23,673 nucleotides of DNA from a virus (IMGVR_UViG_3300034682_000051:1-23673), one strand, 5' to 3'; counted from the first letter of the stretch, positions 6,663 through 15,525 are shown. The notes: generated by a model from the sequence alone, not told the origin. Translations and numbers: made by a program.

Positions 6663-8582
6663 TTAGAAAGTGCTTTCGGGGTCTCGGCCCACGTCGCCGC
6701 GCTGCACGATCCAGCAGCTGTCATCAATGCCCGCAGGGGTACCTGGCTGCGTGCAGCGCACGCAGTCAATCGGGGCCTCGGCGCCAACGGTGTCAATAAA
6801 CAGGGTGTTGCCTGCCACCCAACCAGACCCCCATCCACCAGCGGGAATCGTCATGTAGGGCACACCAGCCGCCACGTTCATGGGCGAGAAGGCCTCGCCG
6901 ATGTTTCCCGCGCCGATCTGGCCGAGGTGTTGGCCAATCAGGTCAAAGCTGGTACCGCCAGTGCGAATCCGAAGCGCCCAGCGCTCGGTGATGGCGCCAC
7001 GGTTGTTGACCTGAATGGGGAAATTCACGTTGTCAAACGAAGCCGTGGCAGGCCCTGAGGCTGGGTCAACACCGTCATACCAGGTGGTGCCGTTCCAGCT
7101 CAGCTGGTCATACACCCGCGAGACGCGCGCAAACCGGTCACCCTGGCGCAGCGCTGTGGAGAAAACGGCACCCACGGGGAAGGCGTAGCCCACGGGCTGC
7201 GTCAGCTTCACCTTGCCGTCAATGCGAACCTCGGCGATCTGCCGGTACACCTCGGTACGACCCACCACGCGAATGAGCGCGGGGTAGCCCGTCAGGTCGG
7301 TGAACTGGACGGTTCCAGCGTCCAGATTGGCCGTGTAGCCGGTGGAGATTTCAGCGCCGGTGGCGTCATCCAGCACTTGGATAAAAGACAGCCGCTCATG
7401 GCCCACGTTGTAGGTCACCAGGCTGGGCGCGAAGGCAGAACCGCCGTGGGTGACGCCCACCACACAGGTGTCGCCTGGCCGCGCATAGGCCACGCGCCCA
7501 TCGGGTGGCAGGGCCGCTGGGTCAATCCCCATCAGGCTCACATCCACCGGCAGGTAGATGTAGCTCACCGCGCTGTAGCGCAGCGTGGTGGGGTCTACCG
7601 GCCACGGGCGCCAAATCTTACCCACCTGCACAGCGCCCACCTCGGCGGCGTCATACCACCATTCGGCCTTGTCGTCTGCGGTCAGGTCGGCATCGAGTAC
7701 GAAGTCGCCAAACTGCAGCTCTACCCCACCGCGCGCAAATTCGATCTTGCCACGCATATGGCTGCCAGTGATGTTGCCCTGCGCATCGACATTTGCCGTG
7801 AGGGTTGCGCCCTGCAGATCCACCACCGTGAGCACAAAGCCACCCGGGCCAGCGCGCAGCGGCGCGGCGTCGGTGCTGAAAAACAGGCTCGCCGTGCTCC
7901 ACTGGTCAGCCACGGTGAAAAGGCTTTGCAACTGAAAGTCCGTGGAGCCTGTGCCGCCCACCACGTAGTCGGTCATCAGGGCCACACCCTCCTGGTAGTT
8001 CACCGTGCCGCTGGCAATGCCCGGGTCGGTGTCCGTGCGGCCCCGGTAAATCACCCCCTCAAAATCGGTGTAGGTCTGACCCATCCAGCGAAACTGCACG
8101 CTGCCAGGAACGATACGGTGGGCGGTATAGGGGCACAAGTCCAGCACCACATTGGGCGGGGTGAAGGTGCTAGTGCTGGCGCGTGGCGCAGCTGCCCCCA
8201 CCCGGTAGCGGGTCACCACAGAGCTGCCTGCCAGCATTTCCTCGCCCACAGTCGCAGTGGAGTATTCGCCGCCCTTTTTGGAGCTGGAGTTGCTGGAGCC
8301 TTCACCATCCATACCAACGCGCTCAAACTCGCTGGCGTCTTCATGGTCAGACTTGTAGCTGGTGGTGATGCGGTCAAACGAAATGGCCTTGAGCACCAAA
8401 GTCTTGACCGCGTAATTCACGGTGCCCATGGCACCAATGAAATTGCCCAAGCCATCATCTGTGACGGTGCGCACGGCCACGATGCGCTTGTCTGCAGTCG
8501 TGCCCGTTTCTTCGGTCAGGGTTGCACTGCTGCCGGTGGCGGTCTGGATGCGGATGGGCCGGGAGATAGATACGACGCTCAT
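6663..8582 (-). CDS. Large tail-tip beta-module protein (639 aa)
   Basis: This 639-residue protein starts at the ATG at 8582 (MSVVSISRPIRIQ), with GGAGA 7 bases upstream. A longer in-frame start would run into the previous gene. It contains TVTDDGLGNFIGAMGTVNYA (about residues 40-60) and a second degenerate copy, GTVNYQEGVALMTDY (about 220). Both match a module repeated in the neighbouring upstream protein. Other beta-rich parts include DLQGATLTANVDAQGNITG and a C-terminal section ending with paired Cys (IDCVRCTQPG ... DDSCWIV). It is probably a structural part of the distal tail acting with the 564-residue protein. There is no catalytic motif, and the exact role is unknown. Confidence 0.72.
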   Translation of the reverse strand: MSVVSISRPIRIQTATGSSATLTEETGTTADKRIVAVRTVTDDGLGNFIGAMGTVNYAVKTLVLKAISFDRITTSYKSDHEDASEFERVGMDGEGSSNSSSKKGGEYSTATVGEEMLAGSSVVTRYRVGAAAPRASTSTFTPPNVVLDLCPYTAHRIVPGSVQFRWMGQTYTDFEGVIYRGRTDTDPGIASGTVNYQEGVALMTDYVVGGTGSTDFQLQSLFTVADQWSTASLFFSTDAAPLRAGPGGFVLTVVDLQGATLTANVDAQGNITGSHMRGKIEFARGGVELQFGDFVLDADLTADDKAEWWYDAAEVGAVQVGKIWRPWPVDPTTLRYSAVSYIYLPVDVSLMGIDPAALPPDGRVAYARPGDTCVVGVTHGGSAFAPSLVTYNVGHERLSFIQVLDDATGAEISTGYTANLDAGTVQFTDLTGYPALIRVVGRTEVYRQIAEVRIDGKVKLTQPVGYAFPVGAVFSTALRQGDRFARVSRVYDQLSWNGTTWYDGVDPASGPATASFDNVNFPIQVNNRGAITERWALRIRTGGTSFDLIGQHLGQIGAGNIGEAFSPMNVAAGVPYMTIPAGGWGSGWVAGNTLFIDTVGAEAPIDCVRCTQPGTPAGIDDSCWIVQRGDVGRDPESTF

Positions 8583-8596
8583 TGAGAAGTCTCCGG

Positions 8597-10291
8597 TCAG
8601 TCGGCTTTCGGCCAGTTGATTTCCAGGCCAGCCGTGGCGGCCGGGCTCCACCACTCTGGCACCTGGGCCACGGTGCTGACGTATTCAGAGTCAGTGGCCT
8701 TGCTGGCGCTGGTGGTGTTGAGGGTGGCGCCGGAGGTGTTGCTGACCTCGCGCACCGTGGCCCACTGCACCTGCAGCGTGCCCGCCGCAGGTTGCTGCGC
8801 CAGGGTGATGGAAACGAAGCCAGCACCATCGGGCGAAGCGCCCGGCAGGGTTTCAGTGACCAATGCATCAAGCTGGCAGCTCACGGCCAGCTGCGCGCCA
8901 GGGTCTGGCATGTACTGAGGCCGCAGCAAAATGGCACGGCTGGCGTAGTCAATCACGCCGGTTGCAGCCCCAGCGAGCTTGCCCACCCCGTTGTCGGTGA
9001 CTGTGTGCAAGGTGCCGCCGCTGGTGTAGGTAATGCTCAGCGAGCCAGGCACCACGCTGTCGTTGGCAGTTTCCCCCTCGATGATCCAGGCGTACTCTGG
9101 CGGGCGTACCTGGGCGCCTTGCGCGCTGCGGTTGGTGTAAGCCACGCGGGCACCATGGGCCAGACTGATGGCGCTGCCAATGTCTGGCACCGCTTTCAGC
9201 GTCACGCTCACGCTGCCGGTGGCGTAGCTCACGGCACCAGCGCCCTGCCCCTCCAGCTTGCCCGCGCCATCGTCGGTGATGGTGTAACGCTGCCCAAGGC
9301 TCCAATAATCAATGAACAGCGTGCCAGGCTCGGGCAGCGGCTTGCACTGGAAAACGTAGGTCAGGCCCACGTTCACCTCATCCACCTTGAACCGCTGGGT
9401 GTGCGGCGTCACCCCCACTTCCACACGGCGGGGGGTTTCAGCCAGCACGATGGTGCGGCGCGCACCGGGCTGCTGATCTACGCTGGCCACCTCGCTGCGG
9501 CTGTTGGGCACCACCTGGGTGTAGATGCTGTCCACATTGAGCCAGGTGTCGCTCACCAGCGTGGCGGCAGTGAGGCGGCCTGCGCTGTAGAACATGCCAC
9601 TGTCGCTGTAGACGGTTTCGCGCACGCGGGTTTTGTTCGATTCGCGCGCAAAGGTGCGGCTGGCCGGGCTGCCCGGGAAGTCGTAAGCCAGCGCGTCGAA
9701 TAGCTCGCAGGTGGTCACTTGCGCCTCAAAGTCCACCGCTGTGCCGTTGACGACCTGCGTGAAGACGCGCACCACGGTGCTGGTGTTTTTGATGCGAATG
9801 CGCTGGCGGCGCTCGCCGCTCTGCCCCTCCAGGTAGACCAGCACATAGGTTTTGCCGAGCGTTGGCGGCGGCATGCCAACGCGCTGGAACAGCTGGATGC
9901 TGCGCATGGTGGCAAAGTGATCCTCCAGCAGATAGCCACTCCACTCACTTCCTGCAGCCATCCCCGATTCGATGCGCTTGGCAATGTCTGCCCGCGTGGC
10001 AAATGGATTCTTGAGCGATAGCAGAGTGACACTCACATTGGGGTCGGCGGGCGGCTCGGCCAGGATGACGTTGGAGCCGAGGAACGGCGTGCGATCTGTA
10101 TTGCGCAGGATGCCGAAGATTTGGTAAATCTCCACCCGCCCCACCGTGCGCGTTTCCTCGCTGATGTCAGGGAAGATTTCATTGCTGCGCCCCGAGGTGA
10201 GCAGCTGGGCAGACGGCGGGCCACCACCCTCTGGCACATCGGCCATGTTGGCAGAGCGCGCAAAACGAATATCACCGGCGAGCAGCGACAT
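8597..10291 (-). CDS. Large tail-tip beta-module protein (564 aa)
   Basis: This 564-residue protein starts at the ATG at 10291, with GGAGG 6 bases upstream. The first ~250 residues form one domain (IFPDISEETRTVGRVEIYQI ... TVVRVFTQVVNGTAVDFEAQ). The second half holds two copies of a beta module: RYTITDDGAGKLEGQGAG with VSYATGSVSVTL, and LHTVTDNGVGKLAGAATG with IDYASRAILLRP. Such modules recur in phage tail and baseplate proteins. It ends with EWWSPAATAGLEINW. The protein lies two genes after the tape measure, so it probably forms part of the tail tip or baseplate hub assembly. It has no signal or membrane helix. The family looks conserved, but I cannot assign a named function. Confidence 0.72.
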   Translation of the reverse strand: MSLLAGDIRFARSANMADVPEGGGPPSAQLLTSGRSNEIFPDISEETRTVGRVEIYQIFGILRNTDRTPFLGSNVILAEPPADPNVSVTLLSLKNPFATRADIAKRIESGMAAGSEWSGYLLEDHFATMRSIQLFQRVGMPPPTLGKTYVLVYLEGQSGERRQRIRIKNTSTVVRVFTQVVNGTAVDFEAQVTTCELFDALAYDFPGSPASRTFARESNKTRVRETVYSDSGMFYSAGRLTAATLVSDTWLNVDSIYTQVVPNSRSEVASVDQQPGARRTIVLAETPRRVEVGVTPHTQRFKVDEVNVGLTYVFQCKPLPEPGTLFIDYWSLGQRYTITDDGAGKLEGQGAGAVSYATGSVSVTLKAVPDIGSAISLAHGARVAYTNRSAQGAQVRPPEYAWIIEGETANDSVVPGSLSITYTSGGTLHTVTDNGVGKLAGAATGVIDYASRAILLRPQYMPDPGAQLAVSCQLDALVTETLPGASPDGAGFVSITLAQQPAAGTLQVQWATVREVSNTSGATLNTTSASKATDSEYVSTVAQVPEWWSPAATAGLEINWPKAD

Positions 10292-10332
10292 GGGCGCCTC
10301 CAGGGGTCAAAGTGCAGTAGCTGGTCATGGGC

Positions 10333-10719
10333 TTAAACCTCGATCAACCGCAGGGTTGCGTAATAGGGATTGGTGGCGGTGGGCAGCTCGGGGCGGCCCA
10401 CGGGCTTGGCCTCAAAGGGCGAGTCGGGCGCAAACATCACGGTGAAGGTGCGGCCATCGGCCAGGGTGAGCGTGTGGGTCGCACTGGTGGAGCCAGCCAG
10501 GGCGTAGAGCTGGGCAACCACGCCACGAGCCAGCCAACCCGCATCCACCTCACCCGCCAGGGTGATGGGGCGGCCCGCAAGGCGGGGCGCCACGTCCACC
10601 AGCAAAGCACCGGTGAGGCTGTAGGTGACGGCCCGCTCTACGGGCACCCAGTCAAATTCATCGACCCAAACCATGCCGCGCGGCACGGCAACGCTGCCGA
10701 GGGTGTGGTGTGTTGTCAT
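10333..10719 (-). CDS. Tail protein following the tape measure (128 aa, distal-tail candidate)
   Basis: This 128-residue protein starts at the ATG at 10719, overlapping the tape measure stop by 4 bp (ATGA). The sequence is compact and beta-rich: GMVWVDEFDWVPVERAVTYS, ALLVDVAPRLAGRPITLAGE and THTLTLADGRTFTVMFAPDS. The gene directly after a tape measure usually encodes a distal tail or hub-adaptor protein in siphophages. That fits the position but is inference, because I do not recognise a Dit or gpM signature in the sequence. There is no signal peptide, membrane helix or catalytic motif. A 41-bp gap separates it from the next gene. Confidence 0.7.
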   Translation of the reverse strand: MTTHHTLGSVAVPRGMVWVDEFDWVPVERAVTYSLTGALLVDVAPRLAGRPITLAGEVDAGWLARGVVAQLYALAGSTSATHTLTLADGRTFTVMFAPDSPFEAKPVGRPELPTATNPYYATLRLIEV

Positions 10720-13541
10720 TGGATGGCCGCCCCTCTGGCCTGGGCGAGTGCGCGCAGCAGGTCAACCTCTGTCTCCGCGCTCTTGGCATCGGTGTGGCGG
10801 GTTTGGCCGCGCACCATGCCCCAGTCACCCACGCCATTGATGGTGATGTTGTTGATGTAGGTGTTGCCGCCCGTGCCGGTACCTGGGCCAGGCGCTGGCG
10901 CAGGGGTGGGCGATGGGGCCGGGGCGTTGGGGTTGCGCTGGCGGTCGCGGATTTCCTTGTCGCGCTTGGCGCGCTCCACAATGTCGGCGGCCTGAATCTT
11001 GCCGGCCTCGTCGTATTTGGAGTATTCGGCCACCTTTCCCAAAGCCTCGGACAAAGTGCCGTACTTGCCAGCCCAGCGCTTTTGCGCGCTGCTGGCTTCG
11101 TAGTCCACCCCGCCCTGCGCGTTCAGGAACTGCTTGGACAGCTCTTCTGCAACCACATCTTCAAGACCTGACTGCGTGAGGTAATCAATGATGGCCGAGC
11201 GCGTCCAGACAAATTGCTGCTCGCTGGGCTTGCGGTTGGTGATACTGCTGGCCGAGGTGTCTGCGTTCTTTTGCGCCTGGGCTGCCTCCAGGAACTGCCC
11301 CTTGGCCGCCAGAGCTTTGGCGCCAGCGTCGGTGTAGGCATCGCCCAGCGCCTGCACCGAGCCCACCTGCTCACGCGCCGCTGAGGCTGCCCCCCGGTGG
11401 CCTTGCGCAACATCGCCCAAACCCGACTTGGCCTTGTGCACAGCCTCCAGCGTGGCCTTGCCAGCTTCATCCACCTCCACACGGTAGCCGCGTGTTGCAG
11501 CTTCAGCCGTCACCCACGAAGGGGCAATGCCCTTGTTTGCAGCAATCGCATCCTCCGCCGCCTTACGGAAAGCGGCAGACAAATCCTCTGCCGTGGCGGT
11601 GCCAGATTCCTTGATGGTCTGGTAATCGCGCTTTGCGTTTTCCGCTTGGCGTGTGAGGTCGGCACTACTGGTAACGCCCAGGCGCTGGAACGCAGCCGCC
11701 ACCTGGGCGGCCATGTCCTCGGCGCTTTGAGTGGTCTGCCCCATGGCCCGGTTGAGCTGCTGGAGCTTTTCAGCCGCACCCTGCAGGTCACCGTTCTGCA
11801 CCAGGCTTGCGTATTCCTCGCGCAGGCGACGCACCGATTCAGCGTGCTCTGTAGCGGCAGATTGGGCTGCGTGGTCGGCCTGCGCCTTGGCTTCCACCTT
11901 CGCCTTGGCATCGGCTGCTGCGCGGCCGCTGGCCTCGATCTCGCGGGCCATGGCCGTGATGCTGGCCTGCGCGTCTGCTGCCGCCTTACCACCCGCCTCT
12001 ACCGAGCGCACCAAGCCCTGGAACGCATCGCGTGCAGTTTGGGCGCTGGCGGCGGTGTCGTCCAGAGAGTCCGACGCTTTGTCGCGCATGGCCTGCGCAG
12101 CCTCGCCAAATGCCTGGGCGCTGTTGCGCGCATCCTCTGCAGCCAAAGCGAACGACTTGGACAGCTCGCCAAATGTCACAGCCGACAACCCGTCACGCAA
12201 CAGGGCCACGCCTTCCATCACCTTGGCGGCCACTTCGGCAAAGACGCTGCCGATGCCATAAATGGCCGTGAGCACAGCGTTAACCCCGGCGCTCATCACG
12301 CCATAGGCCAGCTGCACCGTATTGCCCGCATTGGTGGCGTACGTGCCAATTTGCGTGAAAGTCTCGCCAGTGCGGTCAGCAAAGCCGCGCAGGTCTGCCA
12401 GCACCTTGTTGAAGTCCACCGTGGCCAGGAACTCGCGCACCCACTTGATGCCCGCCTGGAAGGCTGCGGCGATGGCTTCGCCAAACTTGCCCACCGTGCC
12501 ATCGGCCACCGCGCTGCGCAGCGCACCCGCCAACTGGTCAACGCCATCCTTCAAGACAGGCAACACAGGCGTGCCCAGCGCATCCTTGACTGTCTTCCAC
12601 GCGGCAGCCAACCCTGAGAGCGAACCATTGAGGTTGTTACGCATCACCTCAGCGGTGGCAGCAGCGCTACCCTGGGCATTCTTGAGCTGGGTCGTTAAGC
12701 CATCCAGCGCGCCCATGCCCTGGTTGAGCAGCGCACGCAGGGCGGGCCCTGCCTCGGTACCCACTGCCAGGATGGCCTTGCTGCCAGCTGGGCCAGCGGC
12801 TGCCAGCTCGTGCAGTGCCTTTTCAAAGTTGTTGGTGGTGATGCCAGCCGCCGCCAGTTCATTGCGAAACTTGCTGGCCGGGTCTGCAAACTGGCTCAGG
12901 ATGGAGTTGAGCGCGGTACCGGCCCGGCTGGCGTCGATACCGGCGTCGGCAAACTTGCCGATGATGGCCACCGTGGTTTCAAGGCTCAGCCCCAGGCTGT
13001 TGGCCACGGGGGCGGCATAGCTCAGCGCCTGGGCGAGACCCTCCACGCTGGTATTGGTGGCGTTGGCACCCTTGGCCAACACATCGGCCACGCGCCCGGC
13101 GTCGGTGAACGCCAGGCCCATGCCCATGACGGCCTTGGTGACGTATTCACTTGCGGTGGCTAGTTCAATATTACCCGCCTGAGCCAGAGCCAGCACGGCT
13201 GGCAAGGTGGCGATGGCGTCTTTGCTATTCAGCCCGGCCTTGGCAAGGTTTTCAAGCGCGCCTGCGGCTTCAGTGCTGGTGAATTTGGTGGTGGCGCCAG
13301 CGTCCTCGGCGGCAGCACGGAGGGCTGCCATTTCGTCGGCACTGGCGCCGGTGGCCGATTGCACCCGGCTCAGCACCTCTTCCAAGTCTGCAGCGCCATT
13401 CACTACGCCCACAAAGGCGTTGATGCCGAAGTAAGTGGCAATGGCCGCACCCACCGCCACCACCTTCGTCTGCAAACTACCGAACACCGCCGAGGCGTTG
13501 TCCTTGGCGTTGATCAGAATTTCGATGGGCTTGAATGCCAT
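10716..13541 (-). CDS. Tail tape measure protein (TP901 type)
   Basis: This 941-residue protein sets tail length by spanning the tube during assembly. The N-terminus (MAFKPIEILINAKDNASAVF) and the section with SRVQSATGASADEMAALRAA, TKFTSTEAAGALENLAKAG and VEGLAQALSYAAPVANSLG match the TP901 tape measure core (about residues 55-260). Hydrophobic segments lie near residues 25-50 and 400-430. A long Ala/Glu/Lys-rich coiled-coil region follows (about 450-700), then a Pro-rich linker (APAPSPTPAPAPGPG) and a short C-terminal beta segment (NTYINNITINGV). I see no lytic enzyme domain. At about 0.15 nm per residue it would predict a tail near 140 nm. It starts only 23 bp after the tail tube gene, with no chaperone gene between and no clear Shine-Dalgarno sequence. 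Confidence 0.93.
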   Translation of the reverse strand: MAFKPIEILINAKDNASAVFGSLQTKVVAVGAAIATYFGINAFVGVVNGAADLEEVLSRVQSATGASADEMAALRAAAEDAGATTKFTSTEAAGALENLAKAGLNSKDAIATLPAVLALAQAGNIELATASEYVTKAVMGMGLAFTDAGRVADVLAKGANATNTSVEGLAQALSYAAPVANSLGLSLETTVAIIGKFADAGIDASRAGTALNSILSQFADPASKFRNELAAAGITTNNFEKALHELAAAGPAGSKAILAVGTEAGPALRALLNQGMGALDGLTTQLKNAQGSAAATAEVMRNNLNGSLSGLAAAWKTVKDALGTPVLPVLKDGVDQLAGALRSAVADGTVGKFGEAIAAAFQAGIKWVREFLATVDFNKVLADLRGFADRTGETFTQIGTYATNAGNTVQLAYGVMSAGVNAVLTAIYGIGSVFAEVAAKVMEGVALLRDGLSAVTFGELSKSFALAAEDARNSAQAFGEAAQAMRDKASDSLDDTAASAQTARDAFQGLVRSVEAGGKAAADAQASITAMAREIEASGRAAADAKAKVEAKAQADHAAQSAATEHAESVRRLREEYASLVQNGDLQGAAEKLQQLNRAMGQTTQSAEDMAAQVAAAFQRLGVTSSADLTRQAENAKRDYQTIKESGTATAEDLSAAFRKAAEDAIAANKGIAPSWVTAEAATRGYRVEVDEAGKATLEAVHKAKSGLGDVAQGHRGAASAAREQVGSVQALGDAYTDAGAKALAAKGQFLEAAQAQKNADTSASSITNRKPSEQQFVWTRSAIIDYLTQSGLEDVVAEELSKQFLNAQGGVDYEASSAQKRWAGKYGTLSEALGKVAEYSKYDEAGKIQAADIVERAKRDKEIRDRQRNPNAPAPSPTPAPAPGPGTGTGGNTYINNITINGVGDWGMVRGQTRHTDAKSAETEVDLLRALAQARGAAIQ

Positions 13542-13564
13542 GGCGTGGAGGCTTTTGGGCGGGG

Positions 13565-14356
13565 TTAGGTCGCTACGGGGCGGCCGTCGCAGTAAATGGC
13601 TTCGCCGTTGGCGGGCTTGAGGGCTTCGACACCGAATTCCATGGAGACCACATCGGTGCCTTCAGCGATCAAGGGCAAGTCGCCGCTGGGGGTCAGCGTG
13701 ACCTTGGGCAGGTACCAGTCGCGGTTGCCGCCGGTGGCGTTGTCAGACACCACGCGCAGTGCGCCCTGCAGCTCGGACTTGCCGCCCGACTTGACGGATT
13801 CAAAGGCAGCGGCCACAGGGGTGTAGCCAAACTGCACTTCAGAGTCCGAAGCGATGCCACCACCCTCGATGATCTGCACGCGGCCGGTTTCCAGATCAAC
13901 GTTGTAGTCAGTGCCAGCAACATAAGTGGTGGTGCCACCTGAGTTTTTGACAGTGACAGCTGTGACGTTGCGCACGCCCAGCGGGTTAGCCGCCGTGGCG
14001 CCCAGCTGGTACTGGCGGCCCTGGATGACAGTGCGCGCTTCGCCAGTGACAGGCGTGGCGGCCTGGGTCTTTTTCTGCAGCGTGCCGGACAGCCACAGCG
14101 CCGCATTGCTGGGGCTGAAGTTGTCGCAGGTCAGCGTTCCGGTGCGATCCACCTGAATGACCCAGGAGCCATCTTTTTGGCGCAGGCCGGTTTCGCTGGA
14201 GAAGTGGTCGGTCTTCTCGGTGCTGATGGTGAGTCTCAAGCCTGGGCAGTTGCCCAGCGGGAACTCGCCCGTAAGCTGTTCATTGGCATCGAACGGATCA
14301 AAGTACACCTTGCCGCGTGGAATCAGGTACTCGCTTTTGACGTGCTGAATAGGCAT
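13565..14356 (-). CDS. Major tail tube protein
   Basis: This is a 263-residue protein. The ATG at 14356 follows GGAGG at close spacing, a strong site suited to an abundant virion protein. The N-terminus (MPIQHVKSEYLIPRGKVYFD) and the section CPGLRLTISTEKTDHFSSET fit siphophage tail tube proteins. The C-terminus (LPLIAEGTDVVSMEFGVEAL) closes the fold. Position between tail terminator and tape measure supports the call. The middle (about 140-180) carries an extra Gly/Thr-rich insertion (KNSGGTTTYVAGTDYNVD, followed by GRVQIIEGG), a beta hairpin motif seen in phage structural proteins, which may face outward. No sheath gene follows, so the tail is probably non-contractile. Confidence 0.83.
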   Translation of the reverse strand: MPIQHVKSEYLIPRGKVYFDPFDANEQLTGEFPLGNCPGLRLTISTEKTDHFSSETGLRQKDGSWVIQVDRTGTLTCDNFSPSNAALWLSGTLQKKTQAATPVTGEARTVIQGRQYQLGATAANPLGVRNVTAVTVKNSGGTTTYVAGTDYNVDLETGRVQIIEGGGIASDSEVQFGYTPVAAAFESVKSGGKSELQGALRVVSDNATGGNRDWYLPKVTLTPSGDLPLIAEGTDVVSMEFGVEALKPANGEAIYCDGRPVAT

Positions 14357-14374
14357 AAGGCCTCCAAAAATTGA

Positions 14375-14785
14375 TTACTCTTGGCCCCGGTACAGGGCCT
14401 GCGTTGAAAACGTAAGTTCGACACCCGCCAAGCCCTCATCGGCAAACGCGGCATCAGCCACGGCTGCGAGCTGCAACGGCTCCCAACCGCGCCCGGCGTG
14501 AGTGCCAGGCCTCCAGCCATGCATGGCCTCGATCACGGCAGCAAAGGCGGCCTCCAGCTCATCAGCCGTCGTAGCGCTGCGGCGCACGGCCAGCACCAAT
14601 GACCAGCCGGGCTGCACCATGACGGCGCCACCACGCGCACCCGAAACGCCACCACCTGGCACGCGCACATCTACCGCAGGCAGCGTGGCGCGATCCACCA
14701 ACTCGGTGCCCGTGCGTACAGACCAGCCAGCCAGGGCTGGCAGCGCCTGCAGGCGGGCTTTGATGGGGGCGTTGAGTGCAAACAT
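14375..14785 (-). CDS. Tail terminator-like protein (Gp37/DUF1834 or gpU type)
   Basis: This 136-residue protein starts at the ATG at 14785, six bases after the previous stop region. It has a mixed alpha/beta layout: an N-terminal helix (APIKARLQALPALAGWSVRT), a strand LPAVDVRVPGG, a strand WSLVLAVRRSATTADELEAA followed by a helix, and a C-terminal strand AGVELTFSTQALYRG. This order (helix, then strands with V-x-V, then helix, then a final strand) matches tail terminator proteins that cap the tube and join it to the head. Its place between the gpFII-like joining protein and the tail tube gene is exactly where a terminator is expected. The assignment relies on order plus fold pattern, since sequence similarity to a named member is not obvious. 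Confidence 0.65.
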   Translation of the reverse strand: MFALNAPIKARLQALPALAGWSVRTGTELVDRATLPAVDVRVPGGGVSGARGGAVMVQPGWSLVLAVRRSATTADELEAAFAAVIEAMHGWRPGTHAGRGWEPLQLAAVADAAFADEGLAGVELTFSTQALYRGQE

Positions 14786-14788
14786 GGC

Positions 14789-15100
14789 TTAGGGCTTTGG
14801 ATAGACAGAGACCGTGACCCAGCCGGATTCATCGGGCTGCACCGGGCCGGATACGAGGTGGACGACACCACCCAGCACCAGCTCGGAGCCTTCAACCAGG
14901 CCAGGCGCGTGCGCCAGAGAAAACGAGGCGGTGAGCGCTGCCGTGTTGACCGACTGGGCACCAAAGGGCTCAACGCCCTCACGGCCCAGCAGCACCCCAA
15001 AAGGCCCGCCGCCCTGGAACACCCCAACGGTGTCAGCCAAGGCGCGCTCCACAGCGCTGTTGAGGCGCTGGTGCAGGCGAGCGAATGGGGCGATGGTCAT
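14789..15100 (-). CDS. Head-tail joining protein, lambda gpFII-like
   Basis: This 103-residue protein would bind beneath the portal/connector and receive the tail. It begins with a helix (FARLHQRLNSAVERALADTV) and continues with a beta domain: GPFGVLLGREGVEPFGAQSV, then LTASFSLAHAPGLVEGSELV, and the conserved ending LGGVVHLVSGPVQPDESGWV. The pattern '...G..Y/H.V...-D..GW/GWV.V.L' is typical of the gpFII family in lambdoid phages. Length agrees with lambda FII (117 aa). It starts 21 bp after the decoration gene stop, with only a weak ribosome site, so expression may depend on coupling. Confidence 0.75.
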   Translation of the reverse strand: MTIAPFARLHQRLNSAVERALADTVGVFQGGGPFGVLLGREGVEPFGAQSVNTAALTASFSLAHAPGLVEGSELVLGGVVHLVSGPVQPDESGWVTVSVYPKP

Positions 15101-15121
15101 GGCGCTGCAGCGGCTTTAAGC

Positions 15122-15469
15122 TCAGGTGCCTTCAGCCACGAACTGGCCGAGCTTGACCCAAACGGTGCCACTGGGGTTGACAGCGGCGGTGACGGCCACG
15201 CCAATGCATTCCTGGCTGGCGGTGGTCTTGTTGACGACCTTGTTGGTGGCGTCCCAGTAAACCCGGTCGCCCACCGCAATGGCGAGCGCGCTGGTCTTTG
15301 GCAGCTCAAAGACGCCTTCGGTGGCGAAGGGGCCGGGCGTGCCGCTGGCCACGTTGGTGAGGGCCACGCCAAACAGCGCAGTGCCAAAGAGGTAGCCGGT
15401 GCCGCTGGCCACGTCTGCCGCTGGGGTGAGGGTGAGCGTGTCGCCCTCTTGCTTGAAGTTCTTTGCCAT
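15122..15469 (-). CDS. DUF2190 capsid decoration-like protein
   Basis: This 115-residue protein starts at the ATG at 15469, preceded by AAGGAA. It has the DUF2190 pattern: an N-terminal KQEGDTLTLTPAADVASGTG, then LFGVALTNVASGTPGPFATE, GVFELPKTSALAIAVGDRVY and a closing IGVAVTAAVNPSGTVWVKLG. Members are small all-beta proteins encoded next to the major capsid gene and are thought to decorate or stabilise heads. Its place directly after the capsid gene fits. A strong hairpin lies in the 66-bp gap before it. Confidence 0.85.
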   Translation of the reverse strand: MAKNFKQEGDTLTLTPAADVASGTGYLFGTALFGVALTNVASGTPGPFATEGVFELPKTSALAIAVGDRVYWDATNKVVNKTTASQECIGVAVTAAVNPSGTVWVKLGQFVAEGT

Positions 15470-15502
15470 GTTGGTTCCTTGGTGGAAATGGTTTGCAAGG
15501 CG

Positions 15503-15525
15503 CTGGCCGCTGGGGCGGCGGCCAG
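15503..15525 (-). other. GC-rich hairpin between capsid and decoration genes
   Basis: CTGGCCGC (15503-15510) and GCGGCCAG (15518-15525) form a perfect 8-bp stem with a 7-nt loop, 11 bp after the capsid gene stop. No T-run follows on the minus strand, so it is not a standard rho-independent terminator. In this position it could protect the capsid mRNA from 3' decay or attenuate readthrough into the decoration gene. Both are inference. Confidence 0.5.

Noticed and set aside
7377-8585. 402-codon plus-strand open frame
   Set aside because: Antisense to the 639-residue tail-tip gene, with no ribosome site or domain. It is a shadow of GC-rich codon use.
11397-12617. 406-codon plus-strand open frame
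   Set aside because: Antisense to the tape measure gene, with Cys/Arg/His-rich random-like composition.
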